This document shows positions 26,619-34,594 of a stretch of 64,000 nt of DNA, in pieces. The stretch covers positions 194,702 to 258,701 of the forward strand of contig JAUCDD010000011.1 in the NCBI GenBank assembly GCA_034675505.1, in the 5' to 3' direction. Made by a program: the position numbers and the translations under genes. The DNA comes from Melaminivora sp034675505. Its GTDB lineage: Bacteria; Pseudomonadota; Gammaproteobacteria; Burkholderiales; Burkholderiaceae_C. The notes under the pieces were generated by a model, which was not told the origin of the DNA, did not search any database, and saw only the letters and a program-made list of their open reading frames with translations. How positions within the stretch are numbered: position 1 is the stretch's first letter; each line of letters opens with the position of its first letter.

Positions 26619-27968
26619 ATGACTATGAAACTGGTAGCTGCTCCCGCCCGCCTGTCCACGGTTTCGGCCACATTCGAGGCGGATCTTGCTGCCCGCCTGC
26701 ACTGGTCCGCCGAGCAGGACACGGCCATCGAGCAGCGCGTGGCCGACATCCTGGCCGACGTGCGCGCGCGCGGCGACGGCGCGCTGCTGGAGTACACCCA
26801 GCGCTTCGACGGCCTGCACGCCGACAGCATGGCGGCGCTGGCGCTGCAGCCCGACGAGCTGCGCGCCGCCTTCGACGGCCTGCCGCCCGGGCAGCAGCAG
26901 GCCCTGACGCAGGCGGCCGCCCGCGTGCGCCGCTACCACGAGGCGCAGCGGCGCGCCAGCGGCGAGAGCTGGAGCTACCGCGACGAGGACGGCACGCTGC
27001 TGGGCCAGAAGGTGACGCCGCTGGACCGCGTGGGCATCTACGTGCCCGGCGGCAAGGCCGCCTACCCGAGCAGCGTGCTGATGAACGCCATCCCCGCGCA
27101 CGTCGCGGGCGTGGGCGAGATCGTCATGGTCGTGCCCACGCCGCAGGGCGCCAGGAACCCCCTGGTGCTGGCCGCCGCGCACATCGCCGGCGTGACGCGC
27201 GCCTACACCGTCGGCGGCGCGCAGGCGATTGCCGCGCTGGCCTACGGCACCGAGACCGTGCCGAAGGTGGACAAGATCACCGGCCCGGGCAACGCCTACG
27301 TGGCGAGCGCGAAAAAGCGCGTCTTCGGCACCGTGGGCATCGACATGATCGCCGGCCCCAGCGAAATCCTGGTGCTGGCCGATGGCTCGACGCCCCCCGA
27401 CTGGGTGGCGATGGACTTGTTCAGCCAGGCCGAGCACGACGAGCTGGCGCAGTCCATCCTGCTGTGCCCGGATGCCGCCTACATCGACGCCGTGCAGGCC
27501 GCCATCGACCGCCTGCTGCCCGAGATGCCGCGCGCGCAGATCATCGCCAGGAGCCTGAGTGACCGCGGCGCGCTGATCCACACCCGGGACATGGAGGAGG
27601 CCTGCGCCATCAGCAACCGCATCGCCCCCGAGCACCTGGAAGTCTCCAGCCGCGACCCGCACCGCTGGGAGCCGCTGCTGCGGCACGCCGGCGCCATCTT
27701 CCTGGGCGCCTTCACCAGCGAATCGCTGGGCGACTACTGCGCCGGCCCCAACCACGTGCTGCCCACCAGCGGCACGGCGCGCTTTTCCTCGCCGCTGGGG
27801 GTGTATGACTTCCAAAAGCGCAGCAGCCTGATCGAGGTCAGCGAGCAGGGCGCCCAGCACCTGGGCCGCATCGCCAGCGTGCTGGCGCACGGCGAGGGCC
27901 TGCAGGCGCACGCGCGCGCGGCGGAGATGCGGCTGGGGCAGCAGCCGCCCCGGCCGCCCCAGGGCTGA
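26619..27968 (+). CDS. hisD: Histidinol dehydrogenase
   Basis: 449 residues. Signatures: DRVGIYVPGGKAAYPSSVLM, the NAD region GGAQAIAALAYGTETVPKVDKITGPGN, and the catalytic IDMIAGPSEILVLADG and LFSQAEHDE; the terminal HVLPTSGTARFSSPLGVYDF is intact. It makes histidine from histidinol in two oxidations. ATG 26619 abuts the hisG stop; ATG 26625 is an alternative. The next gene in the operon would be hisC, but 2.4 kb of other genes intervenes. Confidence 0.96.
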   Translation: MTMKLVAAPARLSTVSATFEADLAARLHWSAEQDTAIEQRVADILADVRARGDGALLEYTQRFDGLHADSMAALALQPDELRAAFDGLPPGQQQALTQAAARVRRYHEAQRRASGESWSYRDEDGTLLGQKVTPLDRVGIYVPGGKAAYPSSVLMNAIPAHVAGVGEIVMVVPTPQGARNPLVLAAAHIAGVTRAYTVGGAQAIAALAYGTETVPKVDKITGPGNAYVASAKKRVFGTVGIDMIAGPSEILVLADGSTPPDWVAMDLFSQAEHDELAQSILLCPDAAYIDAVQAAIDRLLPEMPRAQIIARSLSDRGALIHTRDMEEACAISNRIAPEHLEVSSRDPHRWEPLLRHAGAIFLGAFTSESLGDYCAGPNHVLPTSGTARFSSPLGVYDFQKRSSLIEVSEQGAQHLGRIASVLAHGEGLQAHARAAEMRLGQQPPRPPQG

Positions 27969-28001
27969 CGCGGCCCGCGCGGTGCGCCCGGTGCACCCGG
28001 T

Positions 28002-29573
28002 TCACGCCACGCGCGTGAACATGCCCTGGTCTTCCTTGTTGTAGTACTCCAGGTACACGCTGCCGGCGGCGTCGCCGGCGCCCGCCGCTGGCGCAAAGCG
28101 GGCCAGCGACACGGTGCCGGGCGGCGCGCTTTCGTTGACGGGGAAGAAGACGAACTGCGCGCCGCTCCAGTGCTGCAGCGGGTGGCGCTGGGGCAGGGGG
28201 CCCAGGCGCAGCTCCAGCCCCTGGCCGGCCGGCGCCACCTCCAGCTCGCCGTAGTAGGCATTGCGATAGCGGCCTGCGTAGCGCGCGAGCGGGCCCGCCG
28301 GCTCGGGATGGGCGGGCGCGGGCTGGCCTGCCAGGTCGCCCCCCGGCCGCAGGAGCGGGGCGATGGCATCGCGATAGCGCGGCCACCAGTCCTGCGTCAG
28401 CCGGCCATGCTCGACCAGGTCCACGAACTGGCGCGACAGCGTCTCGGGGACGCCGATGGGCGCGGCGTTACACAGCACGATGACGGCCGCATCCAGTGCG
28501 GGAACCATCATGAAGCAGGTGGCCGCACCCAGCAGGAAGGCGCCCGAGTGGCTCAGCATCTGCAGGCCCGTGTCCGTGGCGCCCACGTTGAAGCCGTAGC
28601 CATAGCCCACGGACTGCGGCGCCTGCAGGCGCCACATGGGCGCCAGCGCCGCAGGCTCGACCAGCACTTCGCCCTGCCAGCGGCCCTGCGCCAGCAGCAG
28701 GGCCATCCAGCGCGCCATGTCGCGGGCGCTGGAGCTGGCGCCGCCGGCAGCGGACTGCGCATCCGGGTTGAGCCCCGGGCCGGGCTGCCAGCCGCCGCCC
28801 TCGGCGGGCACGTGGCCGGTGGCCCGGTTGGACTGGCGCATGAACTCCGCGTGGACCGAGGTGGTGCGCGCCATGCCCAGGGGTGCGTACAGGTTGCGGC
28901 GCGACAGTTCGGCCCATTCCAGCCCTGCGGCGCGCGCCACGCCGACGGCGGCGGCGGTCAGGCCGGCATTGGTGTAGGCGTACTGGGTGCGCAGCGGGCT
29001 GACGGGCAGCAGGCGCAGGCGCTGCAGCACCTCGCGCTGGCTGTAGCCCAGCTCCTCGAGCTTGTCGCCGGCGTGGTCGGGCAGGCCGCTGCGGTGCGCA
29101 TACAGGTCGCCCACGGTCAGGCGCTCGGTGCTGTCGGCATCGCTGAGCGCGAACCAGGGCAGCAGGTCGCGCATGCGGCTGTCCCAGGACACCCGGCCCG
29201 CGCCCACTTCCCGCGCCACCACGGTCGCGCCCAGCGGCTTGGAGATGGAGGCGAGCTGGAACACCGTGTCCGCATCGACCGGCCCGGCGTCGCCCACGCG
29301 GCGCAGGCCCGCGCCGCCGGCGGCCACGGTGGCCCCGCCGTGCACCACCGCCCAGGACAGGCCGGGCACGCCGGCGCTGTCCAGCAGCTGGCGGGCCAGC
29401 GCGGGCATCTGCTGCGCGGCCGCCAGCACGCGGTCGTTGCGCGCAGCCGGGTTGCCAGCGCCGCTGCTGCAGCCCGCCAGGGGCCAGGCCGCCGCGGGCG
29501 ACAGCGCCACGGCACCCCGGATGAGGCTGCGGCGCGTAAGGGCGAAGCGGGGAAGGGCAGGGATGACCGGCAT
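28002..29573 (-). CDS. Class C beta-lactamase-fold serine hydrolase, Tat-exported lipoprotein
   Basis: 523 residues from ATG 29573. The N-terminus has a twin-arginine motif LTRRSLIRG (12-20), a hydrophobic stretch and a lipobox PLAGC (Cys35), so a Tat-exported lipoprotein is likely. Serpin-independent class C motifs: SxxK as S109-I-S-K112, YxN as Y200-T-N202, and HSG in LSHSGAF. A C-terminal ~100-residue beta-rich domain (RYAGRYRNAYYGELEV) resembles the DUF3471-type tail of esterase/peptidase relatives. It is antisense to and inside the his operon. Antibiotic resistance should not be assumed. Confidence 0.85.
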   Translation of the reverse strand: MPVIPALPRFALTRRSLIRGAVALSPAAAWPLAGCSSGAGNPAARNDRVLAAAQQMPALARQLLDSAGVPGLSWAVVHGGATVAAGGAGLRRVGDAGPVDADTVFQLASISKPLGATVVAREVGAGRVSWDSRMRDLLPWFALSDADSTERLTVGDLYAHRSGLPDHAGDKLEELGYSQREVLQRLRLLPVSPLRTQYAYTNAGLTAAAVGVARAAGLEWAELSRRNLYAPLGMARTTSVHAEFMRQSNRATGHVPAEGGGWQPGPGLNPDAQSAAGGASSSARDMARWMALLLAQGRWQGEVLVEPAALAPMWRLQAPQSVGYGYGFNVGATDTGLQMLSHSGAFLLGAATCFMMVPALDAAVIVLCNAAPIGVPETLSRQFVDLVEHGRLTQDWWPRYRDAIAPLLRPGGDLAGQPAPAHPEPAGPLARYAGRYRNAYYGELEVAPAGQGLELRLGPLPQRHPLQHWSGAQFVFFPVNESAPPGTVSLARFAPAAGAGDAAGSVYLEYYNKEDQGMFTRVA

Positions 29574-29658
29574 GGCGGGCCTCTCGTCTGGAGCGGAAGT
29601 GGAGTGCAGTATGCGAACCCCCGCGCGGGACGGCAATCGTTTCTTGGCCTTCCGGTAG

Positions 29659-29688
29659 ACACGAAATTCGTGTTGCACGAAGTTCGTG
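29659..29688. promoter_or_regulatory. Twin palindromic operator upstream of vapB
   Basis: ACACGAAATTCGTGT (29659-29673, perfect 15-bp palindrome around A29666) and CACGAAGTTCGTG (29676-29688, perfect 13-bp palindrome around G29682), with centres 16 bp apart. Tandem palindromes 16-30 bp before a ribbon-helix-helix antitoxin gene are the usual binding site of the antitoxin or VapBC complex. It also lies between divergent genes, so it could affect the serine hydrolase too. Confidence 0.8.
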
Positions 29689-29704
29689 TAGACTGGCGCC
29701 TGCC

Positions 29705-29953
29705 ATGAAGAATCTCACCATCACCGTGGACGACGGCGTGCTCGAGTGGGCGCGCATCGAAGCCGCGCGGCGCGGCACCAGCGTGTCGCGCATGGTGGGC
29801 GACTTCCTGGCCGAGATGAAGCAGCGCGAGGACGCCTACGAGCGCGCCTACCTCGCCTGGCGCACCGACGAGCGCACCTGGGTGTCGCACGGCGCGCCGG
29901 CGCCGCGCCGCGCCCGCCGCGCCGCGCCCGCCCGCCGCGGTACGCCGCCATGA
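29705..29953 (+). CDS. vapB: VapB-type ribbon-helix-helix antitoxin
   Basis: 82 residues. Residues 2-40 (KNLTITVDDGVLEWARIEAA, then RRGTSVSRMVGDFL) are a CopG/RHH DNA-binding fold of the DUF6364-like group; the C-terminus is Arg/Ala/Pro-rich and probably the toxin-binding part. ATGA overlap with the PIN-domain gene and the operator just upstream support a toxin-antitoxin pair. Confidence 0.85.
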   Translation: MKNLTITVDDGVLEWARIEAARRGTSVSRMVGDFLAEMKQREDAYERAYLAWRTDERTWVSHGAPAPRRARRAAPARRGTPP

Positions 29954-30405
29954 GCGAGGCCACGGTGTTCGTCGATACCTCGGTGCTCGTGTGCGCCGAG
30001 GACGGCGCGCAGCCCGGCCTGCAGGCCGCGGCGCTGGCCTGGCTGGACCTGCTGTGGCGCACGCGCCGGGGCCGCACCAGCCTGCAGGCCCTGGCCGAGT
30101 TCTACGACGACGTCACCTCCCGTGCGCACCACCCCATGGCGCAGGGCGACGCGCGCGCGGCCATCCGCCGCTACCAGGCCTGGACGCCCTGGCGCATCGA
30201 CGCCGCCACGCTGGAGACCGCCTGGGCGGTCGAGGCGCGGCACCAGCTTGCGTTCGGCGACTGCCTGGCCGTGGCCGCCGCGCAGCACAGCGGCTGCGCG
30301 CTGCTGCTGTCCACCGGGCTGCCGCACGGGGCGCTGTTCGCCGGCGTGCAGGTGGCCCACCCCGAGCTGCAACCCCCCTCAACCCTGGCGGACGACACCC
30401 CATGA
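29950..30405 (+). CDS. vapC: VapC-type PIN-domain toxin
   Basis: 151 residues. PIN residues: D9 in VFVDTSVLV, E50 in SLQALAEFYDDV, D104 in LAFGDCLAVAAAQ. The fourth acidic position, usually the D of LLSEDLQHG, is G123 (LLSTGLPHG), so metal binding may be altered. PIN toxins are ribonucleases. The gene overlaps vapB and hisC by ATGA at both ends, so it is translationally linked to histidine biosynthesis. GC content is as high as in its neighbours. Confidence 0.85.
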   Translation: MSEATVFVDTSVLVCAEDGAQPGLQAAALAWLDLLWRTRRGRTSLQALAEFYDDVTSRAHHPMAQGDARAAIRRYQAWTPWRIDAATLETAWAVEARHQLAFGDCLAVAAAQHSGCALLLSTGLPHGALFAGVQVAHPELQPPSTLADDTP

Positions 30406-31517
30406 CCGATTCCCCTGACCGCAGCCCGCTGCAGCGCATACGCCCCGACGTGCGCGCCATGCACGCCTACCCCGTCGCGCCGTCCGAGGGGCTGCTGAAG
30501 ATGGACGCGATGGAAAACCCGTTTTCCCTGCCGCCCGAGCTGCAGCAGGCGCTGGGCGAGCGCCTGGGCCGGCTGGCGCTGAACCGCTACCCCGGCGCGC
30601 GCCAGCAGGAGCTGAAGGACGCGCTGGCCGCCTACGCCGGCGCGCCGGCGGGCAGCGCCGTCTTGCTGGGCAATGGCTCGGACGAGCTGATCACGCTGCT
30701 GGCGCTGGCCTGCGCGCAGCCCGGCGCGGGCGGGCGCGCGAAGATGCTCGCGCCCATGCCCGGCTTCGTCATGTACCCCTTGAGCGCGCAGCTGCAGGGG
30801 CTGGACTTCGTGGGCGTGCCGCTCAGCGCCGACTTCGAGCTCGACGAGCCTGCGATGCTCGCCGCCATCGCGCAGCACCGCCCGGCCATCACCTACATCG
30901 CCTATCCCAACAACCCCACCGCCACGCTGTGGGACGAAGGCGCGGTGCAGCGCATCGTCGATGCCGCGGGCGCGCAGGGGGGCATCGTCGTCATGGACGA
31001 GGCCTACCAGCCCTTCGCCAGCCGCTCGTGGATCACGCACATGCGGGATGAGCCAGGGCGCAACCAGCACGTGCTGCTGATGCGCACCCTGTCCAAGTTC
31101 GGCCTGGCCGGCGTGCGCCTGGGTTACCTGATCGGCCCGGCCGCGCTGGTGCAGGAAATAGACAAGGTGCGCCCGCCCTACAACGTGAGCGTGCTCAACT
31201 GCGAGGCGGCGCTGTTCGCGCTGGAGCACGAGGACGTGTTCGCGCAGCAGGCGGCCGAGCTGCGCGCCGCGCGCGATGCCCTGCTGGCCGCGCTGCGCGC
31301 CATGCCCGGGGTCGCCAGGGCCTGGGACAGCCAGGCCAACATGGTGCTCATCCGCGTACCCGACGCGGCCCGCACCTTCCAGGGCATGAAGGACCGCAAG
31401 GTCCTGGTCAAGAACGTTTCTACAATGCACCCGCTGCTGGCCCAGTGCCTGCGCCTGACGGTGGGCAGCCGCCAGGACAACGCCCAGATGCTGGCAGCGC
31501 TCGAGGCTTCGCTATGA
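30402..31517 (+). CDS. hisC: Histidinol-phosphate aminotransferase
   Basis: 371 residues. Type I/II aminotransferase: LDAMENPF-like LKMDAMENPFSLP, the Asn of YPNNPT, the Asp-Glu-Ala-Tyr of VVMDEAYQPF, the PLP lysine K232 in TLSKFGLAGVRLGY, and terminal VRLTVGSRQDN. Normal family length. The start ATG 30402 overlaps the vapC stop and hisB overlaps its own stop. With no other promoter in between, transcription from the vapBC promoter is likely. Confidence 0.95.
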   Translation: MTDSPDRSPLQRIRPDVRAMHAYPVAPSEGLLKMDAMENPFSLPPELQQALGERLGRLALNRYPGARQQELKDALAAYAGAPAGSAVLLGNGSDELITLLALACAQPGAGGRAKMLAPMPGFVMYPLSAQLQGLDFVGVPLSADFELDEPAMLAAIAQHRPAITYIAYPNNPTATLWDEGAVQRIVDAAGAQGGIVVMDEAYQPFASRSWITHMRDEPGRNQHVLLMRTLSKFGLAGVRLGYLIGPAALVQEIDKVRPPYNVSVLNCEAALFALEHEDVFAQQAAELRAARDALLAALRAMPGVARAWDSQANMVLIRVPDAARTFQGMKDRKVLVKNVSTMHPLLAQCLRLTVGSRQDNAQMLAALEASL

Positions 31518-32149
31518 CTTCTTCCGCACTCGTTCCATCCGCCGCCACCGACCCGTTCGGCGATCGCACCGCCGAGGTGTCGCGCAGCACCGCCGAGACG
31601 CGCATCCGCGTGCGCGTCAACCTGGACGGCAGCGGCCAGTCGCGCCTGGCCACCGGCATCGGCTTTTTCGACCACATGCTGGAGCAGATCGCGCGCCACG
31701 GCCTGATCGACCTGGACATCGAGTGCGAGGGCGACCTGCACATCGACGGCCACCACACCGTCGAGGACGTGGGCATCACGCTGGGCCAGGCCTTTGCGCG
31801 CGCCCTGGGCGACAAGAAGGGCCTCAGCCGCTACGGCCACGCCTACGTGCCGCTGGACGAGGCGCTGTCGCGCGTGGTGATCGATTTCTCCGGCCGCCCG
31901 GGCCTGCACCTGCACATCCCGTTCACGGCGGCCAGCATCGGCGGCTTCGACACGCAGCTGACCTACGAGTTCTTCCAGGGCTTTGCCAACCACGCCCAGG
32001 CCACGCTGCACATCGACAACCTGAAGGGCATCAACGCCCACCACCAGTGCGAGACCGTGTTCAAGGCCTTCGCGCGCGCGCTGCGCGCGGCCGTGGCGCG
32101 CGATGCGCGCATGGCCGGCACCATTCCGTCCACCAAGGGCGCGCTGTGA
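31514..32149 (+). CDS. hisB: Imidazoleglycerol-phosphate dehydratase
   Basis: 211 residues, monofunctional HisB. Metal motifs FFDHMLEQIARHG, DGHHTVEDVG, PLDEALSR and INAHHQCETVFKAF carry the histidine clusters. ATG 31514 overlaps hisC. A short Ser/Ala-rich leader precedes the domain. Confidence 0.96.
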   Translation: MTSSALVPSAATDPFGDRTAEVSRSTAETRIRVRVNLDGSGQSRLATGIGFFDHMLEQIARHGLIDLDIECEGDLHIDGHHTVEDVGITLGQAFARALGDKKGLSRYGHAYVPLDEALSRVVIDFSGRPGLHLHIPFTAASIGGFDTQLTYEFFQGFANHAQATLHIDNLKGINAHHQCETVFKAFARALRAAVARDARMAGTIPSTKGAL

Positions 32150-32155
32150 GGCCGG

Positions 32156-32215
32156 TATGAGCCTGATCGGCCTCCTGCCGGCGTCCAGAGCCGGCCTTCA
32201 GCTATGAAAAAAGAA
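32156..32215 (-). repeat. Dispersed repeat A, copy 5 (subtype II)
   Basis: GCCTGATCGGCC, core CTGCCGGCG...GCCGGC, and CAGCTATGAAAAAAGAAG. The ATG inside the last segment is the start codon of hisH, so the repeat codes for the first amino acids (MKKE) of HisH. Confidence 0.75.
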
Positions 32216-32872
32216 GCAAAAACGGTCGCCGTGGTGGACTATGGCATGGGCAACCTGCGCTCGGTGGCGCAGGCCGTGCGCGCGGCCGCCGAGGGGCTCG
32301 ATTGCACCGTGATCGTCACCGCCCGGCCCGAGGAAGTCGCCGCCGCCGACCGCCTGGTGCTACCCGGCCAGGGCGCCATGCCCGACTGCATGGCCGAGCT
32401 GCGCGCCAGCGGGCTGCAGCAGGCGCTGCTGGAGGCGGCCGCCCGCCGCCCGCTGTTCGGCGTGTGCGTGGGCATGCAGATGCTGCTCACGCGCAGCGCC
32501 GAAGGCGACACGCCCGGCCTGGGCCTGGTCCCGGGCGAGGTGCTGAAGTTCGAGCTGGCCGGCCGCCTGCAGCCCGACGGCAGCCGCTACAAGGTGCCGC
32601 AGATGGGCTGGAACCGCGTGCGCCAGGCGCGCCCGGGCGGCCACGCCCATGCGCTGTGGGCCGGCGTGCCGGACGAGGCCTGGTTCTACTTCGTGCACAG
32701 CTTCTACGCCCGCCCGCAGGCGGCCGCGCACATCGCCGGCGAGGCCGACTACGGCGCACCGTTCGCTGCCGCCATCGCGCGCGATAATATTTTTGCCACC
32801 CAGTTCCACCCGGAAAAGAGCGCGGCGCACGGCCTGCAGCTGTACCGCAACTTCCTGGGCTGGAAGCCCTGA
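32204..32872 (+). CDS. hisH: Imidazole glycerol phosphate synthase, glutaminase subunit
   Basis: 222 residues. Class I glutamine amidotransferase: VVDYGMGNLRSV, the nucleophile Cys in LFGVCVGMQML, and the catalytic His-Glu pair in TQFHPEKSAAHG. It supplies ammonia to HisF. Residues 1-7 (MKKEAKT) come from the end of repeat A copy 5. Confidence 0.96.
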   Translation: MKKEAKTVAVVDYGMGNLRSVAQAVRAAAEGLDCTVIVTARPEEVAAADRLVLPGQGAMPDCMAELRASGLQQALLEAAARRPLFGVCVGMQMLLTRSAEGDTPGLGLVPGEVLKFELAGRLQPDGSRYKVPQMGWNRVRQARPGGHAHALWAGVPDEAWFYFVHSFYARPQAAAHIAGEADYGAPFAAAIARDNIFATQFHPEKSAAHGLQLYRNFLGWKP

Positions 32873-32918
32873 TTCCCGCTCGTACCGGCGCCGCCGGAAG
32901 TCCTCCTCGACCACGACC

Positions 32919-33659
32919 ATGCTGCTCATCCCCGCCATCGACCTCAAGGACGGCCACTGCGTTCGCCTCAAGCAAGGCGACATGGACCAATCGACCACCT
33001 TTGGCGAAGACCCCGCCGCCATGGCCCGGCGCTGGCTGGACGCCGGCGCGCGCCGCCTGCACCTGGTGGACCTGAACGGCGCCTTCGCCGGCCAGCCCAA
33101 GAACAAGGCGGCCATCAAGTCCATCCTGGCCGAGGTCGGCAGCGACATCCCGGTGCAGCTGGGCGGCGGCATCCGCGACCTGGACACCATAGAGCGCTAC
33201 ATCGACGCCGGCCTGGCCTACGTCATCATCGGCACCGCCGCGGTGAAGAACCCGGGCTTCCTGAAGGACGCCTGCAGCGCCTTCGGCGGCCACATCATCG
33301 TCGGCCTGGACGCCAAGGACGGCAAGGTGGCCACCGACGGCTGGAGCAAGCTCACCGGCCACGAGGTGGTGGACCTGGCCAGGAAGTTCCAGGACTGGGG
33401 CGTGGAGTCCATCATCTACACCGACATCGGCCGCGACGGCATGCTCTCGGGCATCAACATCGAGGCCACCGTGCGGCTGGCGCAGGCGCTCACCATCCCC
33501 GTGATCGCCTCCGGCGGCCTGGCCGGCATGCAGGATATCGAGCGCCTGTGCGAGGTCGAGCGCGAGGGCGTCGAGGGCGTGATCTGCGGGCGCGCCATCT
33601 ACTCGGGCGACCTGGACTTTGCCGCCGGGCAGGCCCGGGCCGACGAGCTGGCGGCCTGA
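32919..33659 (+). CDS. hisA: ProFAR isomerase
   Basis: 246 residues. (beta-alpha)8 barrel with the duplicated phosphate sites: LLIPAIDLKDGHCVRLKQGD (acidic D8), PVQLGGGIRDLDTI, and the second half IIYTDIGRDGMLSGIN, IPVIASGGL. HisA makes PRFAR for HisHF. 46 bp after hisH. Confidence 0.96.
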   Translation: MLLIPAIDLKDGHCVRLKQGDMDQSTTFGEDPAAMARRWLDAGARRLHLVDLNGAFAGQPKNKAAIKSILAEVGSDIPVQLGGGIRDLDTIERYIDAGLAYVIIGTAAVKNPGFLKDACSAFGGHIIVGLDAKDGKVATDGWSKLTGHEVVDLARKFQDWGVESIIYTDIGRDGMLSGINIEATVRLAQALTIPVIASGGLAGMQDIERLCEVEREGVEGVICGRAIYSGDLDFAAGQARADELAA

Positions 33660-33730
33660 CTGACCGGGCGCGCCCGGCGCATCCGGCCCGCCCGGGCCGG
33701 CCTTCCCACCCCTACGAAAGCTGCCTGCCC

Positions 33731-34510
33731 ATGCTGGCCAAACGCATCATCCCCTGCCTGGACGTGACCGGCGGCCGCGTCGTCAAGGGCGTCAATTTCA
33801 TCGAGCTGCGCGACGCGGGCGACCCGGTGGAGATCGCCGCGCGCTACAACGAGCAGGGCGCCGACGAGCTCACCTTCCTGGACATCACCGCCACCAGCGA
33901 CGGGCGCGACCTGATCCTGCCCATCATCGAGGCCGTGGCCAGCCAGGTGTTCATCCCGCTCACGGTGGGCGGCGGCGTGCGCACGGTGGCCGACGTGCGC
34001 CGGCTCCTGAACGCCGGTGCCGACAAGGTCAGCTTCAACTCCGCAGCCATCTCCAACCCCGAGGTCATCGAGGCGGCGTCCGCCAAATACGGCGCGCAGT
34101 GCATCGTCGTGGCCATCGACGCCAAGCGCCGCCAGGGCGCCGAGGTCACCGAGCGCGGCGAGGGCTGGGACGTCTACAGCCACGGCGGGCGCAAGAACAC
34201 CGGCATGGACGCCGTGCAGTGGGCCGTCGAGATGGCGCGGCGCGGCGCCGGCGAGATCCTGCTGACCAGCATGGACCGCGACGGCACCAAATCCGGCTTC
34301 GACCTGCCGCTGACGCGCGCGGTGAGCGATGCGGTGGGCGTGCCGGTGATCGCCTCGGGCGGCGTGGGCAAGCTGGAGCACCTGGCCGACGGCGTGAGCG
34401 CGGGCGGCGCCGACGCGGTGCTGGCGGCCAGCATCTTCCACTACGGCGAATTCACCGTGCGCCAGGCCAAGGAACACCTGCGCGCGCGCGGCATCGCGGT
34501 GCGGCTGTGA
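33731..34510 (+). CDS. hisF: Imidazole glycerol phosphate synthase, cyclase subunit
   Basis: 259 residues. MLAKRIIPCLDVTGGRVVKGVNF with catalytic D11, TVGGGVRTVADVRRLL, KVSFNSAA, and the second half LLTSMDRDGTKSGFD (D130) and VIASGGVGKLEHL. Typical length. It follows hisA by 71 bp. Confidence 0.97.
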   Translation: MLAKRIIPCLDVTGGRVVKGVNFIELRDAGDPVEIAARYNEQGADELTFLDITATSDGRDLILPIIEAVASQVFIPLTVGGGVRTVADVRRLLNAGADKVSFNSAAISNPEVIEAASAKYGAQCIVVAIDAKRRQGAEVTERGEGWDVYSHGGRKNTGMDAVQWAVEMARRGAGEILLTSMDRDGTKSGFDLPLTRAVSDAVGVPVIASGGVGKLEHLADGVSAGGADAVLAASIFHYGEFTVRQAKEHLRARGIAVRL

Positions 34511-34580
34511 GCGCTTTTTGGGCCTAATCGGCCGCTTGCCGGCGCCAATAGCCGGCATGCAGCTATGAAAATAGTAGTTA
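34508..34580 (-). repeat. Dispersed repeat A, copy 6 (subtype II)
   Basis: TTTTTGGGCCTAATCGGCCG, core TTGCCGGCGCCAATAGCCGG, and CTATGAAAATAGTAGTTAAC. The hisF stop lies just before it. The ATG at 34565 within it is in frame with hisI and would add ten residues to HisI. Confidence 0.85.
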
Positions 34581-34594
34581 ACGAATCTTCCACC

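Noticed and set aside
29573..29678. Longer N-terminus for the serine hydrolase starting at 29678
   Set aside because: It would run through the vapB operator and put 35 polar residues before the Tat signal; ATG 29573 gives a normal exported protein.
28002..30405. Transposon carrying the hydrolase and vapBC
   Set aside because: No transposase, terminal inverted repeats or target-site duplication found at the edges; GC content is like the surroundings.
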